A DNA stretch of 50,821 nucleotides from an uncultured Collinsella sp. (GTDB lineage: Bacteria; Actinomycetota; Coriobacteriia; Coriobacteriales; Coriobacteriaceae): the NCBI GenBank assembly GCA_958403205.1, contig CATXWM010000013.1, forward strand, positions 1 to 50,821. Direction: 5' to 3'. This document shows positions 25,664 through 34,920 of this stretch, piece after piece; within the stretch, counting starts at the first letter, position 1, and each line of letters starts with the position of its first letter. The notes under the pieces are model-generated. The model was not told the DNA's origin. It was given only the letters and a program-made list of their open reading frames with translations, and did no database searches. Made by a program: the position numbers and the translations under genes.

Positions 25664-25882
25664 CATCTCAATCTGTAACAGGAGGAGCCAATTTTGGCGC
25701 TTAGATGTTACAGGTTGAGATGTTTTCGAGAGACGGCTCCGAATGTCTCAATCTGTAACACGGAGGGTCGGTTTTGGCGGCCAGCTGTTACAGATCGAGA
25801 TATTCCATAGGACCATTTCTTCCTGTCTTGATCTGTAACACCTAAACCCAATTTCCATCCCTAGTTGTTACAGATCAAGACA
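25664..25882. repeat. Palindrome array 5: three 59-bp units
   Basis: Units at 25664-25722, 25744-25802 and 25824-25882, pitch exactly 80 bp. The first has changed outer ends that still pair (CATCTC with GAGATG), and the third has CTTGATC with GATCAAG. The array fills much of the 25482-26003 gap and lies 121 nt upstream of mntH. Confidence 0.93.
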
Positions 25883-26003
25883 TTTCGGCAATCCCCTTTC
25901 ACCATCCTATTCAAATACAACAGTTTTGTTAGTCATAGTTAACTTTTGAGCCTAAAACGGGTATCCTTTGCGGCGTCAAACAAACGGCACGCAGGAGCTC
26001 ACC

Positions 26004-27260
26004 ATGCTCAACCATCTCAAACAACACTTTGGCTCCCGGCGCACCGGTGATCACGGAGGCCTAGACATTGCGCGGCATGTCGGCCCCGGGCTGCTCGTGA
26101 CCGTCGGCTTTATCGACCCGGGCAACTGGGCCTCCAATATGGCCGCGGGCTCGCAGTTTGGCTACGCACTGCTGTGGATCGTCACGCTGTCCACAATTAT
26201 GCTCATTGTGCTGCAGCACAACGCGGCACACCTGGGTATCGCCACGGGCGCCTGTCTTGCCGAGGCCACGACACGTTACCTTCCCCGCTTCGTTGGGCGC
26301 ACGGTGCTTGCCAGCGCCTATCTCGCGACCATCGCCACCGCCATGGCCGAAGTCCTGGGCGGTGCGATCGCGCTCCAGATGCTCTTTGGGCTGCCCGTGC
26401 GCGCGGGCTGCGTCATCGTGGCGACAGTATCGATGGCGATGCTCATGACGAACTCCTACAAGCGTGCAGAGCGATGGATCATCGCCTTCGTAGGCGTGGT
26501 AGGACTCTCGTTTTTGGCCGAGCTCACGCTAGTCAAGGTCGACTGGCCGATGGCCGCCGCAAGCTGGATCACGCCCAGTATGCCCACCGGCTCGGCCGCG
26601 ATTATCGTAAGCGTCCTAGGAGCGGTCGTTATGCCCCACAACCTCTTCCTGCACTCCGAGGTCATCCAATCCATGCACTTCGAAGGCCAAGGCGAGCAGG
26701 TTATCGAAGAACGTCTACGCTATGAGCTCTTCGACACGCTCTTTTCGATGGGCGTGGGCTGGGCAATCAACTCGGCCATGGTCATCCTGGCCGCAACGAC
26801 CTTCTTTGCGCACGGCATTGTCGTAGACGACCTCGCCGTCGCAGCGGCCACGCTCTCCCCCATCTTGGGCCCGGCGAGCTCGACCATCTTTGCGGTGGCG
26901 CTGCTGTTTGCGGGCCTATCGAGCAGCGTGACGGCGGGCATGGCGGCGGGCACCATCACCGCGGGCATGTTCGACGAGGAATACGACATCCACGACCGAC
27001 ATTCCTCGATTGGAGTGACGACCTGTTTCGTCGGCGCAGTGGCGGCGTGCCTGGTCGTCCCGAATCCTTTTGAGGGTCTCATTTGGAGCCAGGCGCTGCT
27101 GTCGCTTCAGCTACCGATTACGGTCTTTGTGCTCATACGGCTCACCAGCTCACGCCGCGTCATGGGCAAATACGCCAACTCGCGCCCGCTCAACGCGTTG
27201 CTCGTAGGGATCGGTGCCATCGTGACGATTCTCGACATCGTGCTGCTAACGGGAATGTAA
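26004..27260 (+). CDS. mntH: Nramp-family divalent metal transporter
   Basis: Proton-coupled importer of Mn2+ (and probably Fe2+) in the cytoplasmic membrane. The 418-residue protein is very hydrophobic with about 11 helices. It has the conserved FIDPGNWASN in helix 1 and GAVVMPHNLFLHS in helix 6, keeping the Asp, Asn, Ala and Met expected at the metal site of canonical transporters. ATG 26004 has AGGAG 6 nt upstream; an earlier in-frame ATG at 25968 lacks one. No MntR or Fur gene is near, and I could not identify a clear metal operator in the AT-rich leader. It is bracketed by palindrome array 5 and a truncated unit on the far side. Confidence 0.94.
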   Translation: MLNHLKQHFGSRRTGDHGGLDIARHVGPGLLVTVGFIDPGNWASNMAAGSQFGYALLWIVTLSTIMLIVLQHNAAHLGIATGACLAEATTRYLPRFVGRTVLASAYLATIATAMAEVLGGAIALQMLFGLPVRAGCVIVATVSMAMLMTNSYKRAERWIIAFVGVVGLSFLAELTLVKVDWPMAAASWITPSMPTGSAAIIVSVLGAVVMPHNLFLHSEVIQSMHFEGQGEQVIEERLRYELFDTLFSMGVGWAINSAMVILAATTFFAHGIVVDDLAVAAATLSPILGPASSTIFAVALLFAGLSSSVTAGMAAGTITAGMFDEEYDIHDRHSSIGVTTCFVGAVAACLVVPNPFEGLIWSQALLSLQLPITVFVLIRLTSSRRVMGKYANSRPLNALLVGIGAIVTILDIVLLTGM

Positions 27261-27288
27261 TTGAGATGGCGTGACTGTCCAGATATAA

Positions 27289-27305
27289 CGTCTTAATCTG
27301 TAACA
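27289..27305. repeat. Half unit of the 59-bp palindrome (array 6)
   Basis: Left arm CGTCTTAATCTGTAACA and a 25-bp centre are present, but the right arm is missing and a terminator hairpin begins about 10 nt later. It lies 28 nt after the mntH stop. Confidence 0.8.
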
Positions 27306-27340
27306 CGTGAGACCGTTTTAAACCGTCAGATAAATCAAAA

Positions 27341-27370
27341 GGGTCCCGGCCGAGAATTCGACCGGGACCC
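27341..27370 (-). terminator. Terminator of the rubredoxin operon
   Basis: GGGTCCCGG/CCGGGACCC stem with inner CGA/TCG pairs, then TTTTGATTT on the minus strand, 41 nt past the rubredoxin stop. Confidence 0.85.
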
Positions 27371-27411
27371 TTGGACAGAGCTATGTTCGGCTTTCGCCGT
27401 ATGCCTGCGAG

Positions 27412-27555
27412 TTACTCCTCGACGAGCTCAAACTGATCGGGACCGACGCCGCACACCGGGCACACGTAATCCTCGGGCAGTTCGGGCGTGTCGACCTCAA
27501 CCTCGTAACCGCAAACGGTGCACACAAACTTATACGTCTTCTTCTCCTCAGCCAT
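27412..27555 (-). CDS. Rubredoxin-type protein
   Basis: A 47-residue one-iron electron carrier. Two CxxC knuckles, FVCTVCGYEVEV and DYVCPVCGVGPDQFE, place the four Cys ligands as in rubredoxins, with a Tyr after the first Cys pair and a Phe near the end. The usual length is about 52 residues. The acidic end ELVEE is typical. ATG 27555 has AGGAG 6 nt upstream. It is the last gene of an operon with the flavin reductase 88 nt upstream, from which it would receive electrons. Confidence 0.9.
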   Translation of the reverse strand: MAEEKKTYKFVCTVCGYEVEVDTPELPEDYVCPVCGVGPDQFELVEE

Positions 27556-27643
27556 GATGTTCTCCTCTCGAACGTGACTGCTGGTGTACTTACTTATTAG
27601 TATATATTCTCAATAACATAATGCAAGTATTTTTAGAACATTT

Positions 27644-28147
27644 CTAGCCTTGATACGACGCGGCTTTGGGCGGCGTCTTGCCCTTTAGCACCTTGTGATA
27701 GTAGTCGTACGTCAGCGGCGTCTCGTCGCTCAGGCGCTCGGCATCCTCGACCTCGCCAATAAACAGCAGATGCGTGCCCACATCCACAGTGTCGATCAAA
27801 CGGCAGCTAAACAGGGCCGCCGCGTGCTCAGGCACATAGGGCATGCCCAGAGCCGTCTCGCGGGTCTCGTATTTGGCAAACTTGTCATAATCGCTGCTGG
27901 TGCGGAACCCAAAGTTACCGATGTAGAGCATATCGGCCGTCTGATCGATCACGGTCAGCGCGAACGCTTTGGCCGATGCGATGATGCCCGAGGTGACATT
28001 GTCCTTGTTCACGGCAACCGAAATACGCGGCGGCATGGACGTCACCTGCACCGCAGTGTTGATGACGCAGCCGGCGCGCAGCCCGTCTGCCGCAGCGCTC
28101 ACCACGTACAGACCGCTCGGCATGGTAAAGAACGCAGTTTTGTCCAT
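27644..28147 (-). CDS. Flavin reductase-like FMN-binding protein
   Basis: A 167-residue protein of the flavin reductase-like (DIM6/NTAB) fold. Signs are FFTMPSGLYVVSAAADGLRAG at the N-terminus, the loop MPPRISVAVNKDN, and TVDVGTHLLFIGEVEDAE near the end, which form the FMN pocket. ATG 28147 has GGGGAG 8 nt upstream. Together with the rubredoxin gene that follows it reproduces, as two proteins, the flavin reductase plus rubredoxin layout of high-molecular-weight rubredoxin (Hrb) of anaerobes, which feeds O2- or NO-reducing flavoproteins. No flavodiiron protein is present here, so that role is inferred. Confidence 0.85.
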   Translation of the reverse strand: MDKTAFFTMPSGLYVVSAAADGLRAGCVINTAVQVTSMPPRISVAVNKDNVTSGIIASAKAFALTVIDQTADMLYIGNFGFRTSSDYDKFAKYETRETALGMPYVPEHAAALFSCRLIDTVDVGTHLLFIGEVEDAERLSDETPLTYDYYHKVLKGKTPPKAASYQG

Positions 28148-28201
28148 AACGATCACTCCCCTAGCTCGGGTTGGAACCTCATGAATGTATGTACCCACAA
28201 A

Positions 28202-28232
28202 AAAGGCGGCACCCATAACGGACGCCGCCTTT
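28202..28232 (-). terminator. Terminator of the TPR-smpB operon
   Basis: AAAGGCGGC/GCCGCCTTT stem with a 13-nt loop, then TTTTGTGGG on the minus strand; it follows smpB by 120 nt. Confidence 0.85.
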
Positions 28233-28274
28233 GAGACATATGTGTCAGAACAGTAAGTAAGATGAGACGCCCGC

Positions 28275-28341
28275 AGTTGCGGTGAAATAGGGACTGAATA
28301 GCCCCTCAAACAGGCAAAACAGTCCGTATTCCACCGCAACT
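28275..28341. repeat. 67-bp palindrome family, copy 2
   Basis: Same ends as the 14009 copy (AGTTGCGGTGAAATA ... CCGCAACT), again 67 bp, with two inner and one outer arm mismatches. It lies between the smpB stop and its terminator. Confidence 0.9.
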
Positions 28342-28353
28342 TATGCAGAGTGC

Positions 28354-28824
28354 CTAACGGTTGCGTTCCTTAAGGGCGCGGTCGATCTCGCGTTGGACAT
28401 CACGCTTGGCCATGTCCTCACGCTTGTCGTAGAGCTTCTTGCCGCGACCCAGACCCAGCAGCAGCTTTACGCGGCCGTCGATATTAAAGTAGAGCTCCAA
28501 CGGAACCAGCGCATAACCACGGTTGCGAAGTTTGCCGTCAAGAAAGTCGATCTCCTTGCGGTGCAGCAGCAGACGACGCCGACGGTCGGGATCGCGATTC
28601 CACACGCCACCATGGCTATAAGGGTGGATATGCAGTCCGACGAGCCAGCACTCGCCGCCACGAATCAGCGCAAAAGTGTCAGTGATCTGACAGGCGCGCT
28701 CGCGAATCGACTTGACCTCGGTGCCGCTCAGCTCAATACCGCACTCAAACGTCTCATCGATAAAGTACTCGTGATGTGCCGAGCGATTCTTGGAAATGAG
28801 TTTGCGCTCGCGCTTACTGGGCAT
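28354..28824 (-). CDS. smpB: SsrA-binding protein
   Basis: Binds tmRNA and brings it to stalled ribosomes for trans-translation. The 156-residue protein has the family pattern: KLISKNRSAHHEYFI, FECGIELSGTEVKSIRE, GECWLVGLHIHPY, RRRLLLHRKEI and a basic tail KKLYDKREDMAKRDVQREIDRALKERNR. The start ATG 28824 has AAGGAGG 5 nt upstream and lies inside the end of the TPR gene (11-nt overlap), so translation is coupled. No tmRNA gene was found in this window. Family and start are both secure. Confidence 0.95.
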   Translation of the reverse strand: MPSKRERKLISKNRSAHHEYFIDETFECGIELSGTEVKSIRERACQITDTFALIRGGECWLVGLHIHPYSHGGVWNRDPDRRRRLLLHRKEIDFLDGKLRNRGYALVPLELYFNIDGRVKLLLGLGRGKKLYDKREDMAKRDVQREIDRALKERNR

Positions 28825-29731
28825 CGCCGGCCTCCTTGGCTCCATCGGCGTTTGAGCCCGCAGTCTCGCGCTTTGCCTTGCGCTCGGCATTGAGCTCGGC
28901 ATCGCTCTCGCGCACCAGTTTGATAATCGCCGCGCAGGCCTCCTCGCCCACCAAGTCGCGAGCACGTACCGTCAGGCGCGTCGCCTCCTGCTTGTCGCCG
29001 TCGCTTGCAGCATCGGTCGCGCACATGATCAGGCAGATGGCAATCTCGGCCGAAGGCGAGGTCGGCACGCCTTGCAGGGCCAGTTCACCCATCACGTGGT
29101 CGTCGCTCTCATCAGCGGCATCCGGATAGGTGGTATGGATCTTGTTGAGCAGGCGCGTCGTATGCGCATCGTTGGGCGCCAGACGCAGCGCCAGACGCGC
29201 GCAGCCCACGGCAGCCGAAACGTTCTCGGTCTCGGGCTCCAAGAAGTACTGACCTAGATTGGCGTAAGCGCGGGCGGCGCACTTGCCATCGCTTGCACGC
29301 TCCAGCACCGAGAACGAGAGCGATGCCCATTCCTGCTTGTCCTCGAGAGCGCGGAACAGCTCGGCCAAATCCAAGCGATAGTTGCAGTTCATGGGGTCCC
29401 AACGCACAGCCTGCATCAGGGCATTACGAGCGCTTACATAATCCTGCTGGCGAATGTAGGCAAACGCCATGTCAGAGTACAGGCGGTCAAACGGCACCTC
29501 GACCTGCACGAGCTCGCGCGGATCCTTCTCCACGCGGCGATAGGCCAAGCGCTCAAACTTGCTATCGAAGCTAAAGTATTGACGCTTCTCCTCCGTCTTG
29601 CACTCAGCGTCGATATACTCCTCGGCGAGCTCCACCAGACGCTCCAGCAGCGGCGTCGCCGTAGCCAGGTCGCCCTGCGCCAGATAGTTCTCGGCATACG
29701 TGATGTCTTGCAAGCTGATGGGCAGATCCAT
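28814..29731 (-). CDS. TPR-repeat protein
   Basis: A 305-residue soluble protein with repeated helix pairs of TPR type: YAENYLAQGDLATATPLLERLVELA, YSDMAFAYIRQQDYVSARNALMQAVRWDP, RAYANLGQYF and VGCARLALRLAPNDAHTTRLLNKI. The C-terminal 60 residues are Ala/Glu/Lys-rich and may be unstructured. ATG 29731 has GAGGAG 5 nt upstream. TPR repeats serve protein-protein binding, so it is probably a scaffold; the partner is unknown. It overlaps smpB by 11 nt, forming a two-gene operon, but a shared function is not implied by the sequence. Confidence 0.8.
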   Translation of the reverse strand: MDLPISLQDITYAENYLAQGDLATATPLLERLVELAEEYIDAECKTEEKRQYFSFDSKFERLAYRRVEKDPRELVQVEVPFDRLYSDMAFAYIRQQDYVSARNALMQAVRWDPMNCNYRLDLAELFRALEDKQEWASLSFSVLERASDGKCAARAYANLGQYFLEPETENVSAAVGCARLALRLAPNDAHTTRLLNKIHTTYPDAADESDDHVMGELALQGVPTSPSAEIAICLIMCATDAASDGDKQEATRLTVRARDLVGEEACAAIIKLVRESDAELNAERKAKRETAGSNADGAKEAGDAQ

Positions 29732-29828
29732 GGCTACTCCTCGATCTGAGCAAAACACGGCAGGCGCCGTATATACGGTCAATACACAAAACCCGGGTCT
29801 CTTACGAGGCCCGGGCGTTCAATTTTGG

Positions 29829-29902
29829 TAGCCCGTACCAGATTCGAACTGGTGATCTCCGCCTTGAGAGGGCGGCGTCCTAAACCGCTAGACGAACGGG
29901 CC
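29829..29902 (-). tRNA. tRNA-Glu (CUC)
   Basis: Cloverleaf on the minus strand: acceptor GGCCCGT/ACGGGCT, anticodon stem CCGCC/GGCGG with loop CTCTCAA (anticodon CUC, reads GAG), T-loop TTCGAAT. CCA is encoded (29826-29828). Confidence 0.95.
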
Positions 29903-29922
29903 ATATGTAGCAAATGCAATGG

Positions 29923-29993
29923 CTGGGATGGAGGGAGTCGAACCCCCATTGACGGAACCAGAATCCGCTGTCCTGCCATTAGACGACATCCCA
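29923..29993 (-). tRNA. tRNA-Gln (CUG)
   Basis: Acceptor TGGGATG/CATCCCA, anticodon loop TTCTGGT (anticodon CUG), T-loop TTCGACT. CCA is encoded (29920-29922). It is transcribed before tRNA-Glu, 20 nt apart, so both probably share one transcript. Confidence 0.95.
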
Positions 29994-30037
29994 ATGACTG
30001 CATCGCTGCGCTCGGCTGTGCCTTTGCGCAAGAAAGA

Positions 30038-30066
30038 AATATACGGGAAGTCTCGCCGTGACGCAA
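30038..30066 (-). promoter_or_regulatory. Promoter of the tRNA pair
   Basis: On the minus strand TTGCGT, 17-bp spacer, TATATT, with the -10 about 45 nt before tRNA-Gln. The rest of the 29994-30269 gap shows nothing clear. Confidence 0.65.
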
Positions 30067-30269
30067 GCCCCAATTTTGACTTTTTTGAAATTCAGTCAAA
30101 TTGGCCTAATTTAGTCCAACCCGTGAAGGACCTGTGAAGCCGACCGCTGTACACGAAGGGCAAAACGCCGCGAGCGGTAGCCGTCAACCGTTGGCAGATT
30201 CTACCGCGAAAACGATAGCACCAGGCAACACAATCGAAGTATCAATGATCGCGTAGATATCGAGGCGCC

Positions 30270-30680
30270 ATGGACGAAGAGCTTGATTACCTATGGGAGA
30301 CCCTGGGCCTCGAGATCACTGCCGACCTTTGGCCCGAACGGGACAAAATCCATCCCACTCTGCGCCCCGCCATTACTGTGGTGCAGGCAAAATACCGCCG
30401 CGCATCCTTTTTGATCATGCGGATGTCATGGCACGCGGGACTCCCCGACCTTAAGCGAATCCAGGCAAGCCTCGTCGAGCTGTCCGGCATGCCGACCGTC
30501 ATATCCGAGGCGCACCTGGAGCAGCGCCAGCGCGAGCGACTGCAACAGCAGCGGATTCCCTTTATCTGCCCCGGCGTTCAGGCATATCTACCCTTTATGG
30601 ACGAGGAGTACTGGAGCGGCAAGCCCAACAAACACGTAAAGGTCTACGATCCGCACGAATGGGCACAGCTGGCGGACTGA
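30270..30680 (+). CDS. Hypothetical protein, 136 residues
   Basis: Family not identified. ATG 30270 has GAGG about 5 nt upstream. The chain is soluble, with a basic helical centre (RPAITVVQAKYRRASFLIMRMSW, EQRQRERLQQQRIPFICP) and an acidic N-terminus. The motif IPFICPGVQAYLPFMDEEYW reminds me of a segment in some winged-helix regulators, where a similar PF-PG-Q-LPF stretch follows a helix, but this is a weak recollection and no DNA-binding domain is evident. It is alone on this strand, between the tRNAs and a palindrome array. Confidence 0.6.
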   Translation: MDEELDYLWETLGLEITADLWPERDKIHPTLRPAITVVQAKYRRASFLIMRMSWHAGLPDLKRIQASLVELSGMPTVISEAHLEQRQRERLQQQRIPFICPGVQAYLPFMDEEYWSGKPNKHVKVYDPHEWAQLAD

Positions 30681-30698
30681 CTGGGGCAGGCCCGCCGG

Positions 30699-30870
30699 CG
30701 GAAAGTGCGTCCCAGATTTCAAGCTCAAACTGGTCCCCACTTTCCCGTCGAGCCCTCAACCGGAAACCGTGTCCCACAATCGAAGCTCAGAATGGGACGT
30801 GCTTTCCGCAACCGGCCACTTTGGGAAAGCGCATCCCATTCTGGAAGCGAATTCCGGGTCGCACTTTCCG
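30699..30870. repeat. Tandem array of three 48-49 bp palindromes, pitch 62 bp
   Basis: Units at 30699-30747, 30761-30808 and 30823-30870. Each has a left arm like CGGAAAGTGCGTCCCA and a right arm like TGGGACGTGCTTTCCG; arms diverge but keep pairing potential. Start-to-start distance is 62 bp both times. It fills the gap before the ArsC-like gene, whose stop is at 30877. The family is different in sequence from the 59-bp one. Confidence 0.8.
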
Positions 30871-30876
30871 CAGCCG

Positions 30877-31236
30877 CTACAGCAACGCCTCGGCCCAAGC
30901 CGATTCCCTAAAGCCGGGAATCGCAAAGTCGTCGCCCACCAGCAGCGGACGCTTGACCAGCATGCCGTCGGTCGCCAGCAGCTCGTAGCACTCCCGATCC
31001 GTCATGCCCGCGTCCAGACGCGCCTTCAGGCCCAGCTCTCGATATTTCATGCCCGACGAATTAAAGAAACGCCGCACCGGCAGCCCCGAACGAGCAATCC
31101 AGGTCGCAAGCTCATCAGCCGTGGGATTGTCCAAAACGATATCGCGGTCGATATACTCAACCCCATGTTCGTCCAGCCATGCCTTGGCCTTCTTACAGGT
31201 CGAGCACTTGGGATATTCAACAAACAGTACGGCCAT
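30877..31236 (-). CDS. ArsC/Spx/YffB-like thioredoxin-fold protein
   Basis: A 119-residue protein of the arsenate-reductase-like family. The motif EYPKCSTCKKAKAWLDEHG at residues 6-24 gives the CxxC of the family, and GLPVRRFFNSSG, KRPLLVGDD follow as in YffB- and Spx-like proteins. There is no other arsenic gene nearby. ATG 31236 has GGAGG 6 nt upstream, so the longer frame to 31275 is not used. Either a thiol reductase or a regulatory Spx-like role is possible; a reductase of unknown substrate is more likely. Confidence 0.78.
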   Translation of the reverse strand: MAVLFVEYPKCSTCKKAKAWLDEHGVEYIDRDIVLDNPTADELATWIARSGLPVRRFFNSSGMKYRELGLKARLDAGMTDRECYELLATDGMLVKRPLLVGDDFAIPGFRESAWAEALL

Positions 31237-31328
31237 GGGAATCCTCCGAATATAGATCGGCCAACGCAGGCACACGCCACACGAAGCGCCTTCGTATGAT
31301 GGGCCAATTGTAGCCCGCGGGTCACACG

Positions 31329-32381
31329 TTAAACGAACCGTACCCCGAATCCGCGTTTGATGAACGGCAGCAGCTCCATTGCCTCGGGCGTGATATGGCC
31401 CGCAACGTTCATGCGCTCGTCACCGGGAAGATCGACCCGCGCAATCTCAAGCTCGCCTTCGTAGCGCCCATATCCGCTATTGCTCACAGCGATCGACCCC
31501 GCCTTTCGCGGCAGGCCGGCTCCGGCATCCGTCGGCACGGAATCCGGCTTAAGCGTCGTACGTGACTCCTGAGACCTAAAGATGAGGACGCTCGAGTCGG
31601 GCCGGTCGTGATGAATCTGCCCGCGCACATAGGCATAACCGGGCTCAAGCTCGCATTGCAGGTCCACGTATCCGGCGGAAACTTGAGCAAACTGCGCCCA
31701 GCCCGCATCGGATAGATCGGGGTCGCCGACCAACACAATGTCGCAATCGGCGCCATGTGCAAGCTCAAGCATATTGAGAGCAACCTTTGACGCGCGACCG
31801 CGCTGCGCCTCGACCGTCGGCAGTCCCTCGAATACCGGCCCGCGAACGTTAGCATCACCCGGCACAAAAGCCATGATTTCGAATCCAAGCGCCGCAAGAC
31901 GAAGATTCGTCCGAGCAACATCTTCAAGAGCTAAACCGGTATAAGGCTTGGGGTAAAAATTGTGGCAGGCGGCAAAACGAGTCACATCGGCACCGGCCTC
32001 ACGCCACGATGCGATTTCATCAGAACTCACCGTCGATGCATTGACCACAATGCGAAATACACCGGACAGCTCCGCGACCCGCTGGGCGCTAAAGCCATAG
32101 TCCAAACGAAGGTATTCCAACCCCAGATCGCGCAGGTCCTCGATACGCTCAAGCCCGAGCAAATCGCACGTACGCGGCCCCACATCGGCAATGAGCGCAA
32201 TGCCGCGGGCGGAAAGCAGCGACAGCACATGACGGACCTTATCGGCATACGTCGCTTCCCCATCCTCGGGAATATGCAGTGAGGTAAACGCATAGCGCGC
32301 ACCCGCCTCGGCACCACGCTCAATCGTCCGCTCAATATCCTGCAGAGGGCTGGAAAGATAAATCGAAATACCCGTTTTCAC
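31329..32381 (-). CDS. mupG: MupG-family 6-phospho-N-acetylmuramidase (DUF871 barrel)
   Basis: Cleaves 6-phospho-MurNAc disaccharides taken up from peptidoglycan fragments. The 350-residue protein has the MKTGISIYLSS start, the barrel strands (YAFTSLHIPED, LRLDYGFSAQ, ACHNFYPKPYTGL, EIMAFVPGDANVRGP) and the C-terminal small domain typical of the MupG/DUF871 family. The start is GTG 32381 with AAAGGAG about 10 nt upstream. It lies at the end of the MurNAc cluster behind murP, after a terminator-like hairpin. Genome context with murP, murQ and murR strongly supports the call; the exact disaccharide is not shown by sequence. Confidence 0.88.
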   Translation of the reverse strand: MKTGISIYLSSPLQDIERTIERGAEAGARYAFTSLHIPEDGEATYADKVRHVLSLLSARGIALIADVGPRTCDLLGLERIEDLRDLGLEYLRLDYGFSAQRVAELSGVFRIVVNASTVSSDEIASWREAGADVTRFAACHNFYPKPYTGLALEDVARTNLRLAALGFEIMAFVPGDANVRGPVFEGLPTVEAQRGRASKVALNMLELAHGADCDIVLVGDPDLSDAGWAQFAQVSAGYVDLQCELEPGYAYVRGQIHHDRPDSSVLIFRSQESRTTLKPDSVPTDAGAGLPRKAGSIAVSNSGYGRYEGELEIARVDLPGDERMNVAGHITPEAMELLPFIKRGFGVRFV

Positions 32382-32397
32382 GCTTCAACGCTCCTTT

Positions 32398-32431
32398 AAA
32401 AAAGGCCGGCGGAGCAGTTAGCCCCGCCGGC
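32398..32431 (-). terminator. Hairpin between murP and mupG
   Basis: GCCGGCGG/CCGCCGGC stem with an 11-nt loop, then CTTTTTT; the U-tract touches the mupG ribosome site AAAGGAG. It would reduce or regulate mupG expression by read-through. Confidence 0.85.
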
Positions 32432-32498
32432 ACAACCATAGCATCAAGAAATCTGCCGCGCACCGCGAGCCCCGAGCAACACGGCTCGCGATATCAAA

Positions 32499-33929
32499 CT
32501 ACTCGCCAAAGAACTCGTTGATCTTCTGCTCGTCGACGCCAAAGAACCACGTCAGGACAAAGCCGGCGGCATAGGCAAGCAGCATAGCGGCAACGTAGCC
32601 GAGCTGCTGGCCAGGAACAACGATCAGCAGGCCAAACAGACCGGAAACGCCCTGAGAAACCGTGCCGATGTGAAGCAGCGCCGCGAGCGCGCCGCCAAAT
32701 CCGGCACCCAGGCAGGCCGTCACAAACGGACGAACGAGCGGCAGCGTAACAGCATACATCAGAGGCTCGCCCACACCCAGGATTCCAACGGGAATGGACT
32801 CTGCGACGTACTTCTTGAGCTTGGCGTTCTTGGTCTTAAAGTACAGCGCCAAACCGGCACCGACCTGGCCGCCGCCAGCCATCATAAGGATGGGAAGCAG
32901 GTAATTGATACCCTTGGTAGCGCCGTCGGGATCGTTGAGCATAGCGTGGATCGGCGTGAGCGCCTGATGCAGGCCGACGGACACCAGCGGCAAGAAGCCT
33001 GCCGACAGGATATAGCCGCCCAGGACGCCCAGCTTCTCGAAGATAAAGGTCAAAACGCTAAAGATGGCAGTCGTCAGCCATGCGCCAACCGGCTGGATGA
33101 CGAGCATCAGAGCAAAGGCGCCGATGATGAGCACCAGCAGCGGGGACAAAAACGTGTCGAGTGCGTTGGGCATAACCTTGCGAATCTGACGCTCCATCCA
33201 GGCAAAAAATGCGCCAGCGATGAGAGCCGCGATCATGCCGCCCGCTGCGGGGTTGTACTGCGCACTGGTGAGCGGCAGCAGAATGGCAGCGGCAGGATCA
33301 GCAGCGCCAGGCGCAAGCAGGGGCATGGCACTGTTGGCGATACACATCATGCCGGCGATGCCGCCCAGCGCAGCGGAGCCACCAAACTCACGTGCCGCGT
33401 TATAGCCCACCAAAATGGGCAGATAGGCAAACAGGGCCCAGCCCATGGAACGAATGCCCTGGTACCACCACTCGCCTGCAAGCGCGCCTGCCGTCGAGAC
33501 GTTAATGACGTTGCAGATACCGTTGATGAGGCCAGCCGCAATGATGCCGGGAAGCAGGGCGACGAAGACATTGGAAATCTTCTTGAGGAAGGCCTGAACC
33601 GGCTTAGACTCGTACTTGGCCTTCTGCGCGGCCTTGTTTGTGGCCGCAGCGTCAACCACGCTCTCGTCAGCAACGCCTTTCGCAAGGCCGGTGAGCTTGG
33701 AGAACTCCTCGAGCACCTTATTCACCTTGCCCGGACCCAGCACGATCTGCATCGTGTCGTCCTCGACCAGGCCCATCACGCCGTCGAGCGCCTTAATACC
33801 CTCCGTGTCGACGTTGCCCGTGTCTTTGACGGTCACGCGCAGGCGCGTCATGCACGCCGCGTTTGCGAGCACGTTGTCTTTACCGCCCAAAAGGTCCAGC
33901 AGCTTTTGAGCCAGCTCTTTGTTCGTCAT
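32499..33929 (-). CDS. murP: PTS N-acetylmuramic acid permease EIIBC
   Basis: Imports and phosphorylates MurNAc to MurNAc-6-phosphate. The 476-residue protein starts with an EIIB domain (phosphorylatable Cys in NAACMTRLRV), then a linker and a ten-helix EIIC domain (YNAAREFGGSAALGGIAGM, MPLLAPGAADPAAA, GLHQALTPIHAML, GILGVGEPLMYAVTLP). There is no EIIA domain, as in E. coli MurP, which uses a separate EIIA-Glc such as the product at 2574-3086. ATG 33929 has AAGGAGG. It follows murQ by 57 nt. The MurNAc substrate is inferred from the operon. Confidence 0.9.
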   Translation of the reverse strand: MTNKELAQKLLDLLGGKDNVLANAACMTRLRVTVKDTGNVDTEGIKALDGVMGLVEDDTMQIVLGPGKVNKVLEEFSKLTGLAKGVADESVVDAAATNKAAQKAKYESKPVQAFLKKISNVFVALLPGIIAAGLINGICNVINVSTAGALAGEWWYQGIRSMGWALFAYLPILVGYNAAREFGGSAALGGIAGMMCIANSAMPLLAPGAADPAAAILLPLTSAQYNPAAGGMIAALIAGAFFAWMERQIRKVMPNALDTFLSPLLVLIIGAFALMLVIQPVGAWLTTAIFSVLTFIFEKLGVLGGYILSAGFLPLVSVGLHQALTPIHAMLNDPDGATKGINYLLPILMMAGGGQVGAGLALYFKTKNAKLKKYVAESIPVGILGVGEPLMYAVTLPLVRPFVTACLGAGFGGALAALLHIGTVSQGVSGLFGLLIVVPGQQLGYVAAMLLAYAAGFVLTWFFGVDEQKINEFFGE

Positions 33930-33986
33930 AACTCCTCCTTGTATTGGGTATCTCGTCTGGATGTCATATCAGCTCACGCCGCGCAC

Positions 33987-34910
<924 letters not shown>

Positions 34911-34920
34911 TTCATTCACC

